64,000 nt of DNA from Microbacterium sp. SA39 (GTDB lineage Bacteria; Actinomycetota; Actinomycetes; Actinomycetales; Microbacteriaceae), in NCBI RefSeq assembly GCF_000967865.1, contig NZ_JXRU01000027.1, positions 60,977 to 124,976 of the forward strand, written 5' to 3'. This document shows, piece after piece, positions 17,845-25,471 of this stretch; the first letter of the stretch is position 1; every line of letters starts with the position of its first letter. The notes beneath the pieces are model-generated. The model saw only the letters and a program-made list of their open reading frames with translations, did no database searches and was not told the DNA's origin. The translations under genes were made by a program, and so were the position numbers.

Positions 17845-18474
17845 TCAGATCAGCGAGTCCTGCCGCCAGAGCACGGCCGCCGCGGAGAGATCCTGCCCGT
17901 AGCCGTTGAGCCGCAGAGCCCTCGTCGTGAGTTCGCTCGCCCGCTCGGGCTCCGTCGGCTCGTAGTCGTCGGCCGTGTGCGTGGCGCCTGACGCCTGCAC
18001 GCGACAGAACGCGGCCGCGCGGTCCAGAGCGACGGCGAAGTCACCGCGGAACGCGCCGCGCAGGATCGTGTCGATCAGGGCGACGAGCTCGTCGGGGTCG
18101 GCCGGCACCGGCGCCCCCGCGATAGCGGCATCGGCCGAGTGCAGCTCGACGCGGCCTCGCTCGTAGAGCAGGGCTGCGGTGTGCGGATCGCCGTGGATCG
18201 CCAGCTGCAGCAGGTAGAGCCGCCACAGTGCTCCGGGGAGCGTGCGGGACGGTGCCTTGGACCAGAGTTCCGCGATGTCGTCGATGCCGTGCTCGGCTGT
18301 GAACGCCACCAGACGCTCCGCGCTGGCCCCGCTCTCGTCGGCGCGTACCCGTGTCAGCAGAGCGGATGCCGTCGCATGCGCGACGCGCGTCTCCTCGGCG
18401 GGGTCGTGCGCGCCGACGATGTTGTCGAAGGCGCTGGACGGACGACGGATGGGACGACGATGCTGCTCGGGCAT
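17845..18474 (-). CDS. Conserved actinobacterial protein of unknown function
   Basis: A 209-residue soluble protein, mostly predicted helical. It begins M-P-E-Q-H-R-R-P-I-R-R-P-S-S-A-F-D and has no signal peptide or membrane span. From memory, similar proteins in Microbacteriaceae carry a misleading RNA polymerase beta-subunit label; nothing in this sequence resembles RpoB. The ATG at 18472-18474 gives a basic N-terminus shared by such relatives. It lies 29 bp downstream of rskA on the same strand, so it may be at the end of the sigK-rskA transcript, and its 3' end faces the small RNA at 17751. Function cannot be assigned. Confidence 0.75.
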   Translation of the reverse strand: MPEQHRRPIRRPSSAFDNIVGAHDPAEETRVAHATASALLTRVRADESGASAERLVAFTAEHGIDDIAELWSKAPSRTLPGALWRLYLLQLAIHGDPHTAALLYERGRVELHSADAAIAGAPVPADPDELVALIDTILRGAFRGDFAVALDRAAAFCRVQASGATHTADDYEPTEPERASELTTRALRLNGYGQDLSAAAVLWRQDSLI

Positions 18475-18503
18475 CGCACCAGGCTACCCGCGTTCGCGGC
18501 AGG

Positions 18504-19271
18504 TCAGGCCGTGGGGATGACGATGACCGGATCGGTCGTCGGCGTGCCGTCGGGGGATCCCCCGGCCTGCTCGACGGTGACCGCGATGACGTCTCCAGCG
18601 CGCATGTCGCCCTCGAGCGCGGCCGTGGCGCGACCGTCGTCGACGTCGAAGACACCGGCCGGGATCGCATCCTCGCCGCGGACGAACCAGAGCTCGTACG
18701 TCTTGCCGTCAGCGGGAGCAGGGATGCCATCCGTGACGAGCACGGCGGCACCCGCTGAAGCCGACCAGTGCGCGGTCGCTGAGCCGCCGTCGGGCAGCTC
18801 GACTGTCGCCTGTTCGGCATCTTCGGCGGACTGGATCTGCTCGAGAGCGACGACGGATGCCGGACGGTTCAACTGCTGGTTCAGGGCGACAGCGCCGACC
18901 CCGACGCCGACGAGGACCGCAAGGCACGCGGCGAGCGCGAACACGGCGCGCGACCAGCGGCGCTTCGGAGCCGGCACGCGAGCAGGATCATCAGGGGTAG
19001 CTGCGGACTTCATCGTCTCGGCGATCCCGGGTGTCTCGGCGAGCTGCGGAGTCTCCGTGATCTGAGCGAGGAGAGCGGCGCGCAGCGCCGTCGGCGGTGA
19101 CTGAGGAGCAGCCGATTCCGCCAGGGTGGCTGCCGTCTCGGCATCCGCTTCAGCGATGGCGTGCCACTCGGGGTGCGCGAGGAGGGCGTCGTCGAAACGA
19201 CGCCGGTCGTCGGGCGACAGCGCGTTCAGGGCGGCGCCTGCCGCGAGTTCTGCGAACTCCTGCTCATTCAT
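18504..19271 (-). CDS. rskA: Anti-sigma-K factor RskA
   Basis: A 255-residue membrane anti-sigma factor. The cytoplasmic N-terminal part (residues 1-100) has the zinc-less anti-sigma domain start E-F-A-E-L-A-A-G-A-A-L-N-A-L, a membrane span lies at about 111-131, and the extracytoplasmic RskA domain carries Y-E-L-W-F-V near 193 and G-V-F-D-V near 209, both typical. RskA holds SigK inactive until regulated proteolysis releases it. Its ATG overlaps the sigK stop by four bases. The sigK-rskA pair is followed divergently by a fasciclin lipoprotein gene, matching the SigK regulon logic known in mycobacteria. Confidence 0.9.
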   Translation of the reverse strand: MNEQEFAELAAGAALNALSPDDRRRFDDALLAHPEWHAIAEADAETAATLAESAAPQSPPTALRAALLAQITETPQLAETPGIAETMKSAATPDDPARVPAPKRRWSRAVFALAACLAVLVGVGVGAVALNQQLNRPASVVALEQIQSAEDAEQATVELPDGGSATAHWSASAGAAVLVTDGIPAPADGKTYELWFVRGEDAIPAGVFDVDDGRATAALEGDMRAGDVIAVTVEQAGGSPDGTPTTDPVIVIPTA

Positions 19272-19867
19272 GCTGTCACCCCCATAGCGGAGCGCAGACG
19301 GGTGAGCCCGTCCCGCATCCTTGTCTTGATCGTCCCCAGCGGCGCTCCCACGAGCGCCGATATCTCGTTCTGACTGTAACCGCCGTAATATGCGAGCACG
19401 AGCGCTTCTCGCTGCACTTCCGGCAGCCCCGTGAGCGCCTCGACGACCTTCTCGCCGTCGATCCCGAGTTCCACCTGTTCGGCCACACTGTCGTGAGCCA
19501 CACCGATGTCCCTCAGTCCCGCTCGCACATCACGGTCCGCACTGGACTGGGATGCACGCACCCTGTCCACGGCCCGGCGATGTGCGATGGTCATCACCCA
19601 TGCTCGTCCTTGACCTCTGTTCGGAGCGAAGCGCGAAGCGGATTGCCAGATCTCGAGAAAAACCTCCTGCAGCACTTCCTCGCTCTGCGAGCGGTTCACG
19701 AGCACGCGCAGGATGAGGCCGAACACGCGTGAGGAGAGGCTGTCATACAGCTCGGCGAACGCACGCTGGTCACCCGCGGCCACGCGCACGAGGAGCGTTC
19801 CGACCGCATCGCTCGCCGTCCCGTCTTCGGGCACGTCCATTCCGTCGATGACCATCCTCTCAAGCAT
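19268..19867 (-). CDS. sigK: ECF RNA polymerase sigma factor SigK
   Basis: A 199-residue ECF sigma factor. Region 2 (residues about 40-105) includes [12 protein letters not shown] and [11 protein letters not shown] for -10 recognition, and region 4 (about 140-195) includes [18 protein letters not shown] and [10 protein letters not shown] for the -35. I chose the ATG at 19865-19867 because GGAGGG stands 8 bp before it; ATGs at 19855 and 19840 are possible but have weaker sites. rskA overlaps its end by four bases. The fasciclin gene upstream on the other strand has a SigK-like promoter. Confidence 0.92.
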   Translation of the reverse strand: MLERMVIDGMDVPEDGTASDAVGTLLVRVAAGDQRAFAELYDSLSSRVFGLILRVLVNRSQSEEVLQEVFLEIWQSASRFAPNRGQGRAWVMTIAHRRAVDRVRASQSSADRDVRAGLRDIGVAHDSVAEQVELGIDGEKVVEALTGLPEVQREALVLAYYGGYSQNEISALVGAPLGTIKTRMRDGLTRLRSAMGVTA

Positions 19868-19950
19868 GCCGCATACCCTCCCCCTTCCTGTGCAGGCGCC
19901 ACCCGATCGTGAGCGAAAAAAGACCCGATTCGAGGAATCCCAGATTTCTC

Positions 19951-19977
19951 CCATCCGATCCCGACGGGGCTCCGAAC
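19951..19977 (+). promoter_or_regulatory. Candidate SigK-dependent promoter of the fasciclin gene
   Basis: CCATCC at 19951-19956 is followed after 15 nt by CCGAAC at 19972-19977. As I recall, mycobacterial SigK promoters read CCATCC, 16-17 nt, CCGAAT. The spacing here is one short and the last base differs. It lies about 50 bp upstream of a gene type that SigK controls in mycobacteria. Confidence 0.5.
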
Positions 19978-20028
19978 AGCTGTCAACGCCACGGAGAGGC
20001 CGTGGCTGAAGTTCTGAAGGAGCTCGAG

Positions 20029-20688
20029 ATGTTCAGCACCAAGAAGAAGGTCACCGCAGCACTCACCCTGACGCTGGCGGGCGCATTCCTGCTCTCCGCT
20101 TGTTCGACGGGCACCACAGCCCCGGCCGAGGAGTCGTCGGAGCCGACGACGTCGGAGTCGGCTGAGCCCACGACCGAGGCGATGGACCCGGCCGCGAACC
20201 TCGTCGGTTCCGGTTGCGCCGCATACGCCGAGGCTGTGCCGGACGGCGCAGGCTCCGTCGAGGGCATGTCCAAGGACCCGGTCGCCGTGGCCGCCTCCAA
20301 CAACCCGATCCTGACGACTCTCGTCGCCGCGGTGAGCGGTCAGCTCAACCCGGAGGTCGACCTCGTCGACACACTCAACGGAGACGAGTTCACCGTCTTC
20401 GCCCCGGTGGACGACGCCTTCGCGAAGATCGACCCCGCCACCATCGAGACGCTCAAGACCGACTCCGCACTGCTGAGCTCGATCCTGACGTACCACGTGG
20501 TGCCCGGTCAGATCGCTCCGGATGACATCGCCGGCATGCACACCACCGTGCAGGGCGCTGACCTCGAGGTCACCGGCAGCGGCGACGAGCTCATGGTCAA
20601 CGGCACCTCTGCCGTCATCTGCGGTGGCGTCCAGACCGCCAACGCGACCGTGTACCTCATCGACACGGTTCTGATGCCCCCGATGTAA
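20029..20688 (+). CDS. Fasciclin (FAS1) domain lipoprotein, MPT83/MPT70-like
   Basis: A 219-residue secreted lipoprotein. The signal peptide ends in the lipobox L-L-S-A-C (Cys 25). A Ser/Thr/Glu-rich linker (residues 26-60) leads to one FAS1 domain with the H1 motif [13 protein letters not shown] and the H2 segment Y-H-V-V-P-G. FAS1 domains mediate surface adhesion; in mycobacteria MPT83 and MPT70 are the main SigK products. The ATG at 20029 has AAGGAG 6 bp upstream. Divergent sigK-rskA and the promoter at 19951 suggest direct control by SigK. A strong terminator follows at 20767. Confidence 0.9.
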   Translation: MFSTKKKVTAALTLTLAGAFLLSACSTGTTAPAEESSEPTTSESAEPTTEAMDPAANLVGSGCAAYAEAVPDGAGSVEGMSKDPVAVAASNNPILTTLVAAVSGQLNPEVDLVDTLNGDEFTVFAPVDDAFAKIDPATIETLKTDSALLSSILTYHVVPGQIAPDDIAGMHTTVQGADLEVTGSGDELMVNGTSAVICGGVQTANATVYLIDTVLMPPM

Positions 20689-20766
20689 TCAGGGATCAAG
20701 CCTGCCGGGTGGGGATCTTCCCGGCGAGCGACCTTCTCCCGTCTCGGGGGAGGAACGAGAGAAGGA

Positions 20767-20800
20767 GAACGGGCCGCCGGTGTTCACCGGCGGCCCGTTC
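20767..20800 (+). terminator. Terminator after the fasciclin gene
   Basis: A perfect 16-bp stem (20767-20782 with 20785-20800) gives a very stable hairpin. Smaller hairpins at 20703-20724 and 20741-20757 precede it. The tRNA-Lys promoter begins just beyond. Confidence 0.75.
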
Positions 20801-20809
20801 TGTGCGCAC

Positions 20810-20815
20810 TAGACT
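20810..20815 (+). promoter_or_regulatory. -10 box of tRNA-Lys
   Basis: TAGACT ends 8 bp before the tRNA. The tRNA-Pro gene at 39960 has the same hexamer at 39940-39945. No clear -35 was found. Confidence 0.45.
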
Positions 20816-20823
20816 TGTCGCAC

Positions 20824-21116
20824 GGGCCTTTAGCTCAATTGGCAGAGCAGCGGACTTCAACAAAATAGGAGCGCCTCGGGGGAAACCTCGGGGATGACAC
20901 CACTCAAAGTCGGGGAACCCTTCCTGGGAGACCAGTTGGCAATCCCGAGCCAAGCCGGATCACTGGTTCGGAAGGTGTAGAGACTGGACGGGTGGCACCT
21001 ACGGCGAAAGCCACGGTGAAGGGACAGTCCAGACCACGAACGCCGGAGACGGCGGCGGCGAAAGCCGAAGTGGCAAGTTAATCCGCGGGTTGTGGGTTCG
21101 ATCCCCACAGGGCCCA
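20824..21116 (+). tRNA. tRNA-Lys(UUU) interrupted by a group I intron
   Basis: Exon 1 (20824-20857) holds the acceptor strand GGGCCUU, a normal D arm and the anticodon stem GCGGA plus CUU. Exon 2 (21078-21116) begins UUAA, completes the stem (UCCGC), then a 5-nt variable loop, T arm GUGGG-UUCGAUC-CCCAC and acceptor AGGGCCC with discriminator A73. Joined, the loop reads CUUUUAA, so the anticodon is UUU. The 73-nt body pairs fully. CCA is not encoded (CCC follows). The intron sits between positions 34 and 35. Standard tRNA finders may miss this gene because of the 220-nt interruption. Confidence 0.92.
20858..21077 (+). other. Self-splicing group I intron (IC3-like) in tRNA-Lys
   Basis: The 220-nt insert has the conserved core of group I introns. 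P1 pairs exon CUU (20855-20857) with GAG at 20869-20871, giving the required U-G pair at the 5' splice site. P2 is an 8-bp stem closed by a GAAA tetraloop (20874-20893). The core reads GGCAAUCCCGAGCCAAGCC at 20938-20956 and GGAAGGUGUAGAGACU at 20970-20985, then the guanosine-site partner AGUCC near 21025. The intron ends in G (21077), as required. These blocks closely match the cyanobacterial tRNA-Leu(UAA) intron, which also lies between positions 34 and 35. No ORF is encoded inside it. Confidence 0.92.
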
Positions 21117-21198
21117 CCCTTTCGATCGACCGGCTCGACGAGCATGCGTGTCTGAAGCCCTCGGTATCGTGCGCTACAGCGCGAGACGGGAGGCGGCG

Positions 21199-21702
21199 AT
21201 GGACGAGGCAGATCCGTCCCTCGCGCATCCCGCGGCATCCAAGCAATGCGGCAGCTGTCGTTGCGTGAAGCCTCTCTCCGACTTCAACCGGAAGACCTCC
21301 CGTCCCGATGGCCGGCAGGAGGTCTGTCGGGAGTGCAATCGCTTGTCGTCACGCGACTATTACGCACGCAATCGCGAGCACCACATCGCCGTGATCCGTG
21401 AGCGCCCGAACGCTCAGAAGCAGGCGAGCATCGCCTTCATCCGCGACTTCCTCCTGCGTCATCCGTGCGTGGATTGCAGCGAAAGCGATCTACGCGTGCT
21501 CGACTTCGACCACCGCCCAGGGTCCGGCAAGCGCGACGACGTCATGCGACTCGTGCGGAACGGCTTCAGCATCGCGCACGTCACCGACGAGGTGGCGAAG
21601 TGCGACGTGCGGTGTCGCAATTGCCAGGCGATCGCTACATACGAACGGATGGGCGCGAACTGGCGCTCACTCGTCATGAGCAGCGGCGAGATGGACGTCT
21701 GA
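21199..21702 (+). CDS. HNH-endonuclease-like zinc-ribbon protein, probably altered active site
   Basis: A 167-residue protein with an N-terminal zinc ribbon (C-G-S-C-R-C-V-K-P-L-S-D-F near residue 20, then V-C-R-E-C-N) and a C-terminal HNH-like module: P-C-V-D-C, L-D-F-D-H-R-P-G-S-G-K and C-D-V-R-C-R-N-C. In family members I recall, the last Cys is followed by the final His of the HNH motif; here it is Gln (N-C-Q), so nuclease activity is doubtful. The ATG at 21199 has GGGAGG 5-6 bp upstream; an earlier GTG has none. It begins 82 bp after the intron-bearing tRNA. A link with intron mobility is possible but unproved. Confidence 0.72.
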   Translation: MDEADPSLAHPAASKQCGSCRCVKPLSDFNRKTSRPDGRQEVCRECNRLSSRDYYARNREHHIAVIRERPNAQKQASIAFIRDFLLRHPCVDCSESDLRVLDFDHRPGSGKRDDVMRLVRNGFSIAHVTDEVAKCDVRCRNCQAIATYERMGANWRSLVMSSGEMDV

Positions 21703-21824
21703 CGGTTCGCGCCTGTATCACCGGCGCTGGCCTTCGGCCACCCCCTTCACCGGTTCCGGTCTGCGCGGGAGAGTCGATATGTCCTCGAGAACCCGAGGAT
21801 GACACTCCCCCGAAAGGACGAACG

Positions 21825-22370
21825 ATGACTCTCAGCGGCAGCCGTGTGGCATTCCTGGCGACCGACGGATTCGAGGACAGCGAGCTGACCAGCCCGTGGG
21901 ACGCCGTGACCGCGGAGGGCGCGAGCGCCACGCTGATCGCCCCGGACGGCGGGAAGATCACCGGCAAGAACGGGCACGAGCAGTCCGTGGATCTCACCTC
22001 TGCCGATGCGACGGCCGAGCAGTTCGACGCCCTGGTGCTTCCCGGAGGCGTCGTCAACGCCGATCACCTGCGCCTCGACAAGCCGTCGATCGGCCTCGCC
22101 AGGGCGTTCTTCGACCAGCACAAGCCGGTGGGCGTGATCTGCCACGGCGCCTGGATCCTCATCGAGGCCGGCGTCGTCGACGGACGCACCCTCACGAGCT
22201 ACCCGAGCCTGCAGACCGATCTCCGCAATGCCGGAGCGACCTGGGTCGATGAAGAGGTCGTGGTGGATGAGGGCCTGGTCTCCAGTCGCACCCCGGACGA
22301 CCTCCCCGCCTTCAACGCGAAAGTCGTCGAGGAGATCGGAGAGGGCACGCACGCCGGCCAGACCGCGTGA
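21825..22370 (+). CDS. DJ-1/PfpI family type 1 glutamine amidotransferase-like protein
   Basis: A 181-residue cytosolic protein of the PfpI branch of the DJ-1 superfamily. The nucleophile elbow reads V-I-C-H-G-A-W, with the reactive Cys near residue 105 and its neighbouring His; the early Glu (D-G-F-E-D-S-E, near 18) completes the usual site. Members act as deglycases, chaperones or intracellular peptidases, and the exact role is debated. The ATG at 21825 has GAAAGGA upstream. It stands alone and converges on the CGNR gene with a 9-bp gap. Confidence 0.88.
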   Translation: MTLSGSRVAFLATDGFEDSELTSPWDAVTAEGASATLIAPDGGKITGKNGHEQSVDLTSADATAEQFDALVLPGGVVNADHLRLDKPSIGLARAFFDQHKPVGVICHGAWILIEAGVVDGRTLTSYPSLQTDLRNAGATWVDEEVVVDEGLVSSRTPDDLPAFNAKVVEEIGEGTHAGQTA

Positions 22371-22379
22371 GCGACGCTG

Positions 22380-22598
22380 TCAGGCGCCTCGTGTGCGATG
22401 CCGACGGACGGCCGCGCGGTTCGCACAGCGCACCGAGCAGAAGCGCTGGCTGCCGTTGCGTGTCACGTCTGTGACGACGTTGACGCACGGAGGCGCCTGA
22501 CAGCGACCCAGCCGGCTCATCCCGCGGGTGACCAGATGCAGTGACGCGCCGAGGTTGATGATCGCCCTGAGCCCGAGCGCGGAGGTCGATCCGCTCAC
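22380..22598 (-). CDS. Short CGNR-type zinc-finger protein
   Basis: A 72-residue protein holding only the C-terminal finger of the CGNR family: C-Q-A-P-P-C, then F-C-S-V-R-C-A-N-R (the family box, with Ala for Gly) and a basic end R-A-A-V-R-R-H-R. Full-length CGNR proteins are near 200 residues, with an extra N-terminal domain that is missing here. The GTG start overlaps the stop of the DUF1697 gene (GTGA), so translation is coupled and the short form seems intended rather than a random fragment. DNA or RNA binding is likely; the target is unknown. Confidence 0.7.
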   Translation of the reverse strand: MSGSTSALGLRAIINLGASLHLVTRGMSRLGRCQAPPCVNVVTDVTRNGSQRFCSVRCANRAAVRRHRTRGA

Positions 22599-23128
22599 GC
22601 CGTCAGGTCGATGAGCTTACGGACCGTGCGCAGGTTCCGGGCGGTCCCGGCGACTCCGAGCGCACGATCCAGCACCGCCTTGGTGAGCTTGGTCGAGTGC
22701 ACACCACCGCTGCCGTAGTCGATCCAGAGATCGTCGTCGACGAGCGCGAGGCTCTCGCCGGGCTGGAGCCGATCCTCCAGCACCTCGACGGCATCCGCCC
22801 TGCACGCCGCCTCGAGGAACATGGCGTGCACGTACTTCTCCTCGCCGTCGGGAAACGGCTGCGCCTTCTCCGACGCGACGAGCTGCGCGTGGTCGCGGTG
22901 GATCACCGGAGTCTTCACCCCGAACTCGGCCTCGATCGCCTCGTGCACCGCGGCGCACGAGGCTGCAGGATTCGTCGGCGTCGCGCACAGGATGTTGCCG
23001 CTGGCGATGTACGTCGAGACCTCGGCCAGGTCGGTCTCGGTCGCCAGCATCTCGCGCAGCCGCGCCATCGGCACGCTGTTCCGGCCGCTGACATTCACCG
23101 CGCGCAGCAGCAGCACGCTGCGGGTCAC
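22595..23128 (-). CDS. DUF1697 family protein
   Basis: A 177-residue protein of the DUF1697 family. The opening L-L-R-A-V-N-V-S-G-R-N and Y-I-A-S-G-N-I near residue 40 are typical. No catalytic role is established for the family. The GTG at 23126-23128 overlaps the pncA stop by four bases, and its own end overlaps the CGNR gene, so pncA, this gene and the finger gene form one coupled unit. Residues V-H-S-T-K-L-T-K near 150 are also conserved in relatives I recall. Function remains open. Confidence 0.8.
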   Translation of the reverse strand: MTRSVLLLRAVNVSGRNSVPMARLREMLATETDLAEVSTYIASGNILCATPTNPAASCAAVHEAIEAEFGVKTPVIHRDHAQLVASEKAQPFPDGEEKYVHAMFLEAACRADAVEVLEDRLQPGESLALVDDDLWIDYGSGGVHSTKLTKAVLDRALGVAGTARNLRTVRKLIDLTA

Positions 23129-23706
23129 GCGCCTGCGCTCTCGACCAGCTCCGCACCCGCGTGGGCGAGCTCCGCCAGCGCCGCCTCGCTCGACTCCGGG
23201 CCGACGCCGGCCACGAGATCCGTGAGGATACGCACCTGCACTCCGTGTGCGATCGCGTCGAGCGCGGATGCCCGCACGCAGTGGTCGGTCGCGATACCGA
23301 CCACGTCCGCGCTGAGCACCCCCGAGGCGCTGAGCACGGCGCCCACCGTCTCCCCCGCTTCCGTCTCTCCCTCGAACATCGAGTAGGCGGGCTTGCCGTG
23401 CCCCTTCTGCACGTGATGCGTCACGGCATCCGTCTGCAGAAGGGGGTCGTACTCGGCCCCCTCCGTTCCGGCGACGCAGTGCACGGGCCACGTGTCGACG
23501 AAGTCGGGATCCTCGTGGAAGTGCCCTCCGTTGTCGCCCTCGGCGTGGTGCCAATCTCGTGACGCGATGATCACCGCGTAGTCGGTGGCATGCTCGGACA
23601 GGAACGCGGAGATCGCGGATGCCACCGCATCCCCTCCGGTGACCGCGAGGGTGCCGCCCTCGGTGAAGTCGTTCTGGACATCGACGATGAGAAGCGCTCT
23701 GCTCAT
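23125..23706 (-). CDS. pncA: Nicotinamidase/isochorismatase family protein PncA
   Basis: A 193-residue cysteine hydrolase that deamidates nicotinamide to nicotinic acid in NAD salvage. The catalytic Asp is in V-D-V-Q-N-D-F (residue 9), the metal site includes D-W-H near 51 and H near 56, the Lys is in H-H-V-Q-K-G near 98, and the nucleophile is in T-D-H-C-V-R-A-S-A near 141. This motif set is that of PncA rather than other isochorismatases. The ATG at 23704-23706 begins directly before the first strand. It leads a three-gene coupled cluster. Confidence 0.9.
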   Translation of the reverse strand: MSRALLIVDVQNDFTEGGTLAVTGGDAVASAISAFLSEHATDYAVIIASRDWHHAEGDNGGHFHEDPDFVDTWPVHCVAGTEGAEYDPLLQTDAVTHHVQKGHGKPAYSMFEGETEAGETVGAVLSASGVLSADVVGIATDHCVRASALDAIAHGVQVRILTDLVAGVGPESSEAALAELAHAGAELVESAGA

Positions 23707-23734
23707 GATCCGAGCGTACGCCGTGGGAACGGGA

Positions 23735-23769
23735 AAGGCCCCGTGATGTTCTTCGCATCACGGGGCCTT
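23735..23769 (-). terminator. Terminator of tRNA-Thr
   Basis: A perfect 14-bp stem (23735-23748 with 23756-23769) has a 7-nt loop. It lies immediately after the tRNA 3' end on the minus strand and 29 bp before pncA. Confidence 0.7.
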
Positions 23770-23772
23770 CGG

Positions 23773-23845
23773 AGCCGCCTGTCAGAATCGAACTGACGAC
23801 CTTCTCATTACGAGTGAGATGCTCTGCCGACTGAGCTAAGGCGGC
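23773..23845 (-). tRNA. tRNA-Thr(CGU)
   Basis: On the minus strand the cloverleaf is complete. The acceptor GCCGCCU pairs with AGGCGGC. The anticodon stem UCUCA/UGAGA closes a loop CUCGUAA with anticodon CGU. The T arm contains GUUCGAUUC. Discriminator U73 is followed by CCG, so CCA is not encoded. Confidence 0.95.
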
Positions 23846-23914
23846 GTGCGACGCGTGAGCGGCGCGATCACCGATATTACCCTGTCTCGCTCGCGCTCGC
23901 GAATCGAGCCCGCG

Positions 23915-25471
23915 TCACTCGCAGCGCAGGCCGTCCTCGGGCACGACGTCGTCGATGAGGAAGGCCTCGACGGCCTCATCCACGCAGGCGTTGCCCTTGT
24001 TGTAGCCGGTGTGACCTTCTCCGACGCGGGTGATGAGCACGCCCTCCTGCAGCTGGTCGGCCAGCGACTCGGACCACTCGTACGGGGTAGCCGGGTCGTT
24101 GGTCGTGCCGACGACCACGATCGGCCCTGCGCCTTCGGCTGCGATCTCGCCGCGAGTGCCGGTGGGCGGGTATGGCCAGACCTCGCACGAGTCGGGGCCG
24201 GTCCAGTACGGCGCGATGGTCGGCGCCCCTTCCGCGATCTTCTTCTCGATCGCGGCCTCGGCGTCGGGATCATCTTCGACCGGGTAGTCCATGCAGTTGT
24301 AGGCGCGGAACGCCTCGGACGAGTTGTCGATGTAGCTGCCGTCCTCCCGACCGTTGTAGAAGTCGGCGAGCAGGAAGGCGGTCGTCGGGTCGCCCTGGAG
24401 CGCCTCTTCGAGCGCCTGGGTGAGGTAGCTCCAGTTGTCCTGCGAGTAGAGCGCGGCGATGATGCCGGTCATCAGCGAATCGGCACCCATCAGGCGCCCG
24501 TCACCGTTCTCCAGCGGCGTGCGGTCCACGCTCGCGAGCAGCGCACCGAGATCGGCCATCGCCTCGTCGACCGTGCCGTTGAACGGGCAGCTGCCCGAAT
24601 CGAGGCAGTTCTGCATGTACGCGCGCAGCGCCGATTCGAAGCCCAGCGCCTGGGTGGCGCCGACCTCGAGGCCGGGAACGGCGGGATCGATCGCACCGTC
24701 GAGCACGAGACGGCCGGACTTCTCGGGATACAGCTTCGCGTAGGTCGCGCCGAGGAACGTGCCGTACGAGAAGCCGAGGTAGTTCAGCTCCTTGTCGCCG
24801 AGCACGGCCCGGATGAGATCCATGTCGCGGGCGGAATTGATGGTGGTGATGTGCGGCAGGATGCCGGCGCTGTTCGCGTCGCACGCCTCCGCGAATGACG
24901 TGTGCGAGTCGAGCAGCTCGGCTTCCCACTCGGGAGTCCCGCGCGGCGCCTCGGGGATGCCGTACAGGTAGTCGTCCATCTGCGCCGCGTCGAAGCACGT
25001 GACCGCGGTGGATTCCCCGACGCCGCGAGGGTCGAACCCGATCACGTCGAAGTTCTCGATGAGATCTGCCCCCACCGCGAAGTCGAGACTGTCCTGGATG
25101 AGGTCGACGCCACTCGCGCCAGGGCCGCCGGGGTTGGTCAGCAGGGATCCGATCGCCGTGCCCTCAGCCCGGTAGCGAACCACGGAAAGCGTGATCTCGC
25201 CGTCACCCGGGTTCTCCCAGTCGAGTGGCGCCCGCACATCGGTGCAGTCGAAGCCGGTGCCGCACTCGGTCCAGGTCAGCGTCTGAGAATAGAACGGCAG
25301 GAGATCCTCCGCCACGCCCTCGGTGTCGGGGGCGTTCGTCGTGGAGGGACGAGGAGCGGCCTGCTCGGGAATCATCGCGTACAGGCAGCCCGTGAGGGCC
25401 ACGGAAGCTGCGGCGAGCCCTGCGAGGATCGCCGCGGCGCGACGGAAGCGGGAAGTCGATCGGTTGTTCAC
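23915..25471 (-). CDS. Secreted alpha/beta-hydrolase lipoprotein, tripeptidyl aminopeptidase-like
   Basis: A 518-residue exported hydrolase. The signal peptide ends in the lipobox V-A-L-T-G-C (Cys 29). The alpha/beta-hydrolase fold shows the oxyanion loop N-P-G-G-P-G-A-S-G near 112, the nucleophile elbow G-F-S-Y-G-T near 232, the acid in N-D-P-A-T-P near 450 and the His in G-E-G-H-T-G-Y near 483. This set matches the secreted tripeptidyl aminopeptidases of Streptomyces and related mycobacterial proteases. Several Cys pairs probably form disulfides. The start is a GTG overlapping the holB stop by four bases, an odd coupling of a secreted enzyme to a replication gene. Confidence 0.88.
   Translation of the reverse strand: MNNRSTSRFRRAAAILAGLAAASVALTGCLYAMIPEQAAPRPSTTNAPDTEGVAEDLLPFYSQTLTWTECGTGFDCTDVRAPLDWENPGDGEITLSVVRYRAEGTAIGSLLTNPGGPGASGVDLIQDSLDFAVGADLIENFDVIGFDPRGVGESTAVTCFDAAQMDDYLYGIPEAPRGTPEWEAELLDSHTSFAEACDANSAGILPHITTINSARDMDLIRAVLGDKELNYLGFSYGTFLGATYAKLYPEKSGRLVLDGAIDPAVPGLEVGATQALGFESALRAYMQNCLDSGSCPFNGTVDEAMADLGALLASVDRTPLENGDGRLMGADSLMTGIIAALYSQDNWSYLTQALEEALQGDPTTAFLLADFYNGREDGSYIDNSSEAFRAYNCMDYPVEDDPDAEAAIEKKIAEGAPTIAPYWTGPDSCEVWPYPPTGTRGEIAAEGAGPIVVVGTTNDPATPYEWSESLADQLQEGVLITRVGEGHTGYNKGNACVDEAVEAFLIDDVVPEDGLRCE

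Noticed and set aside
20857..21246. Open frames running through the tRNA-Lys region on both strands
   Set aside because: They cross the tRNA exons and group I intron, where RNA structure explains the sequence. No start site or domain is seen.
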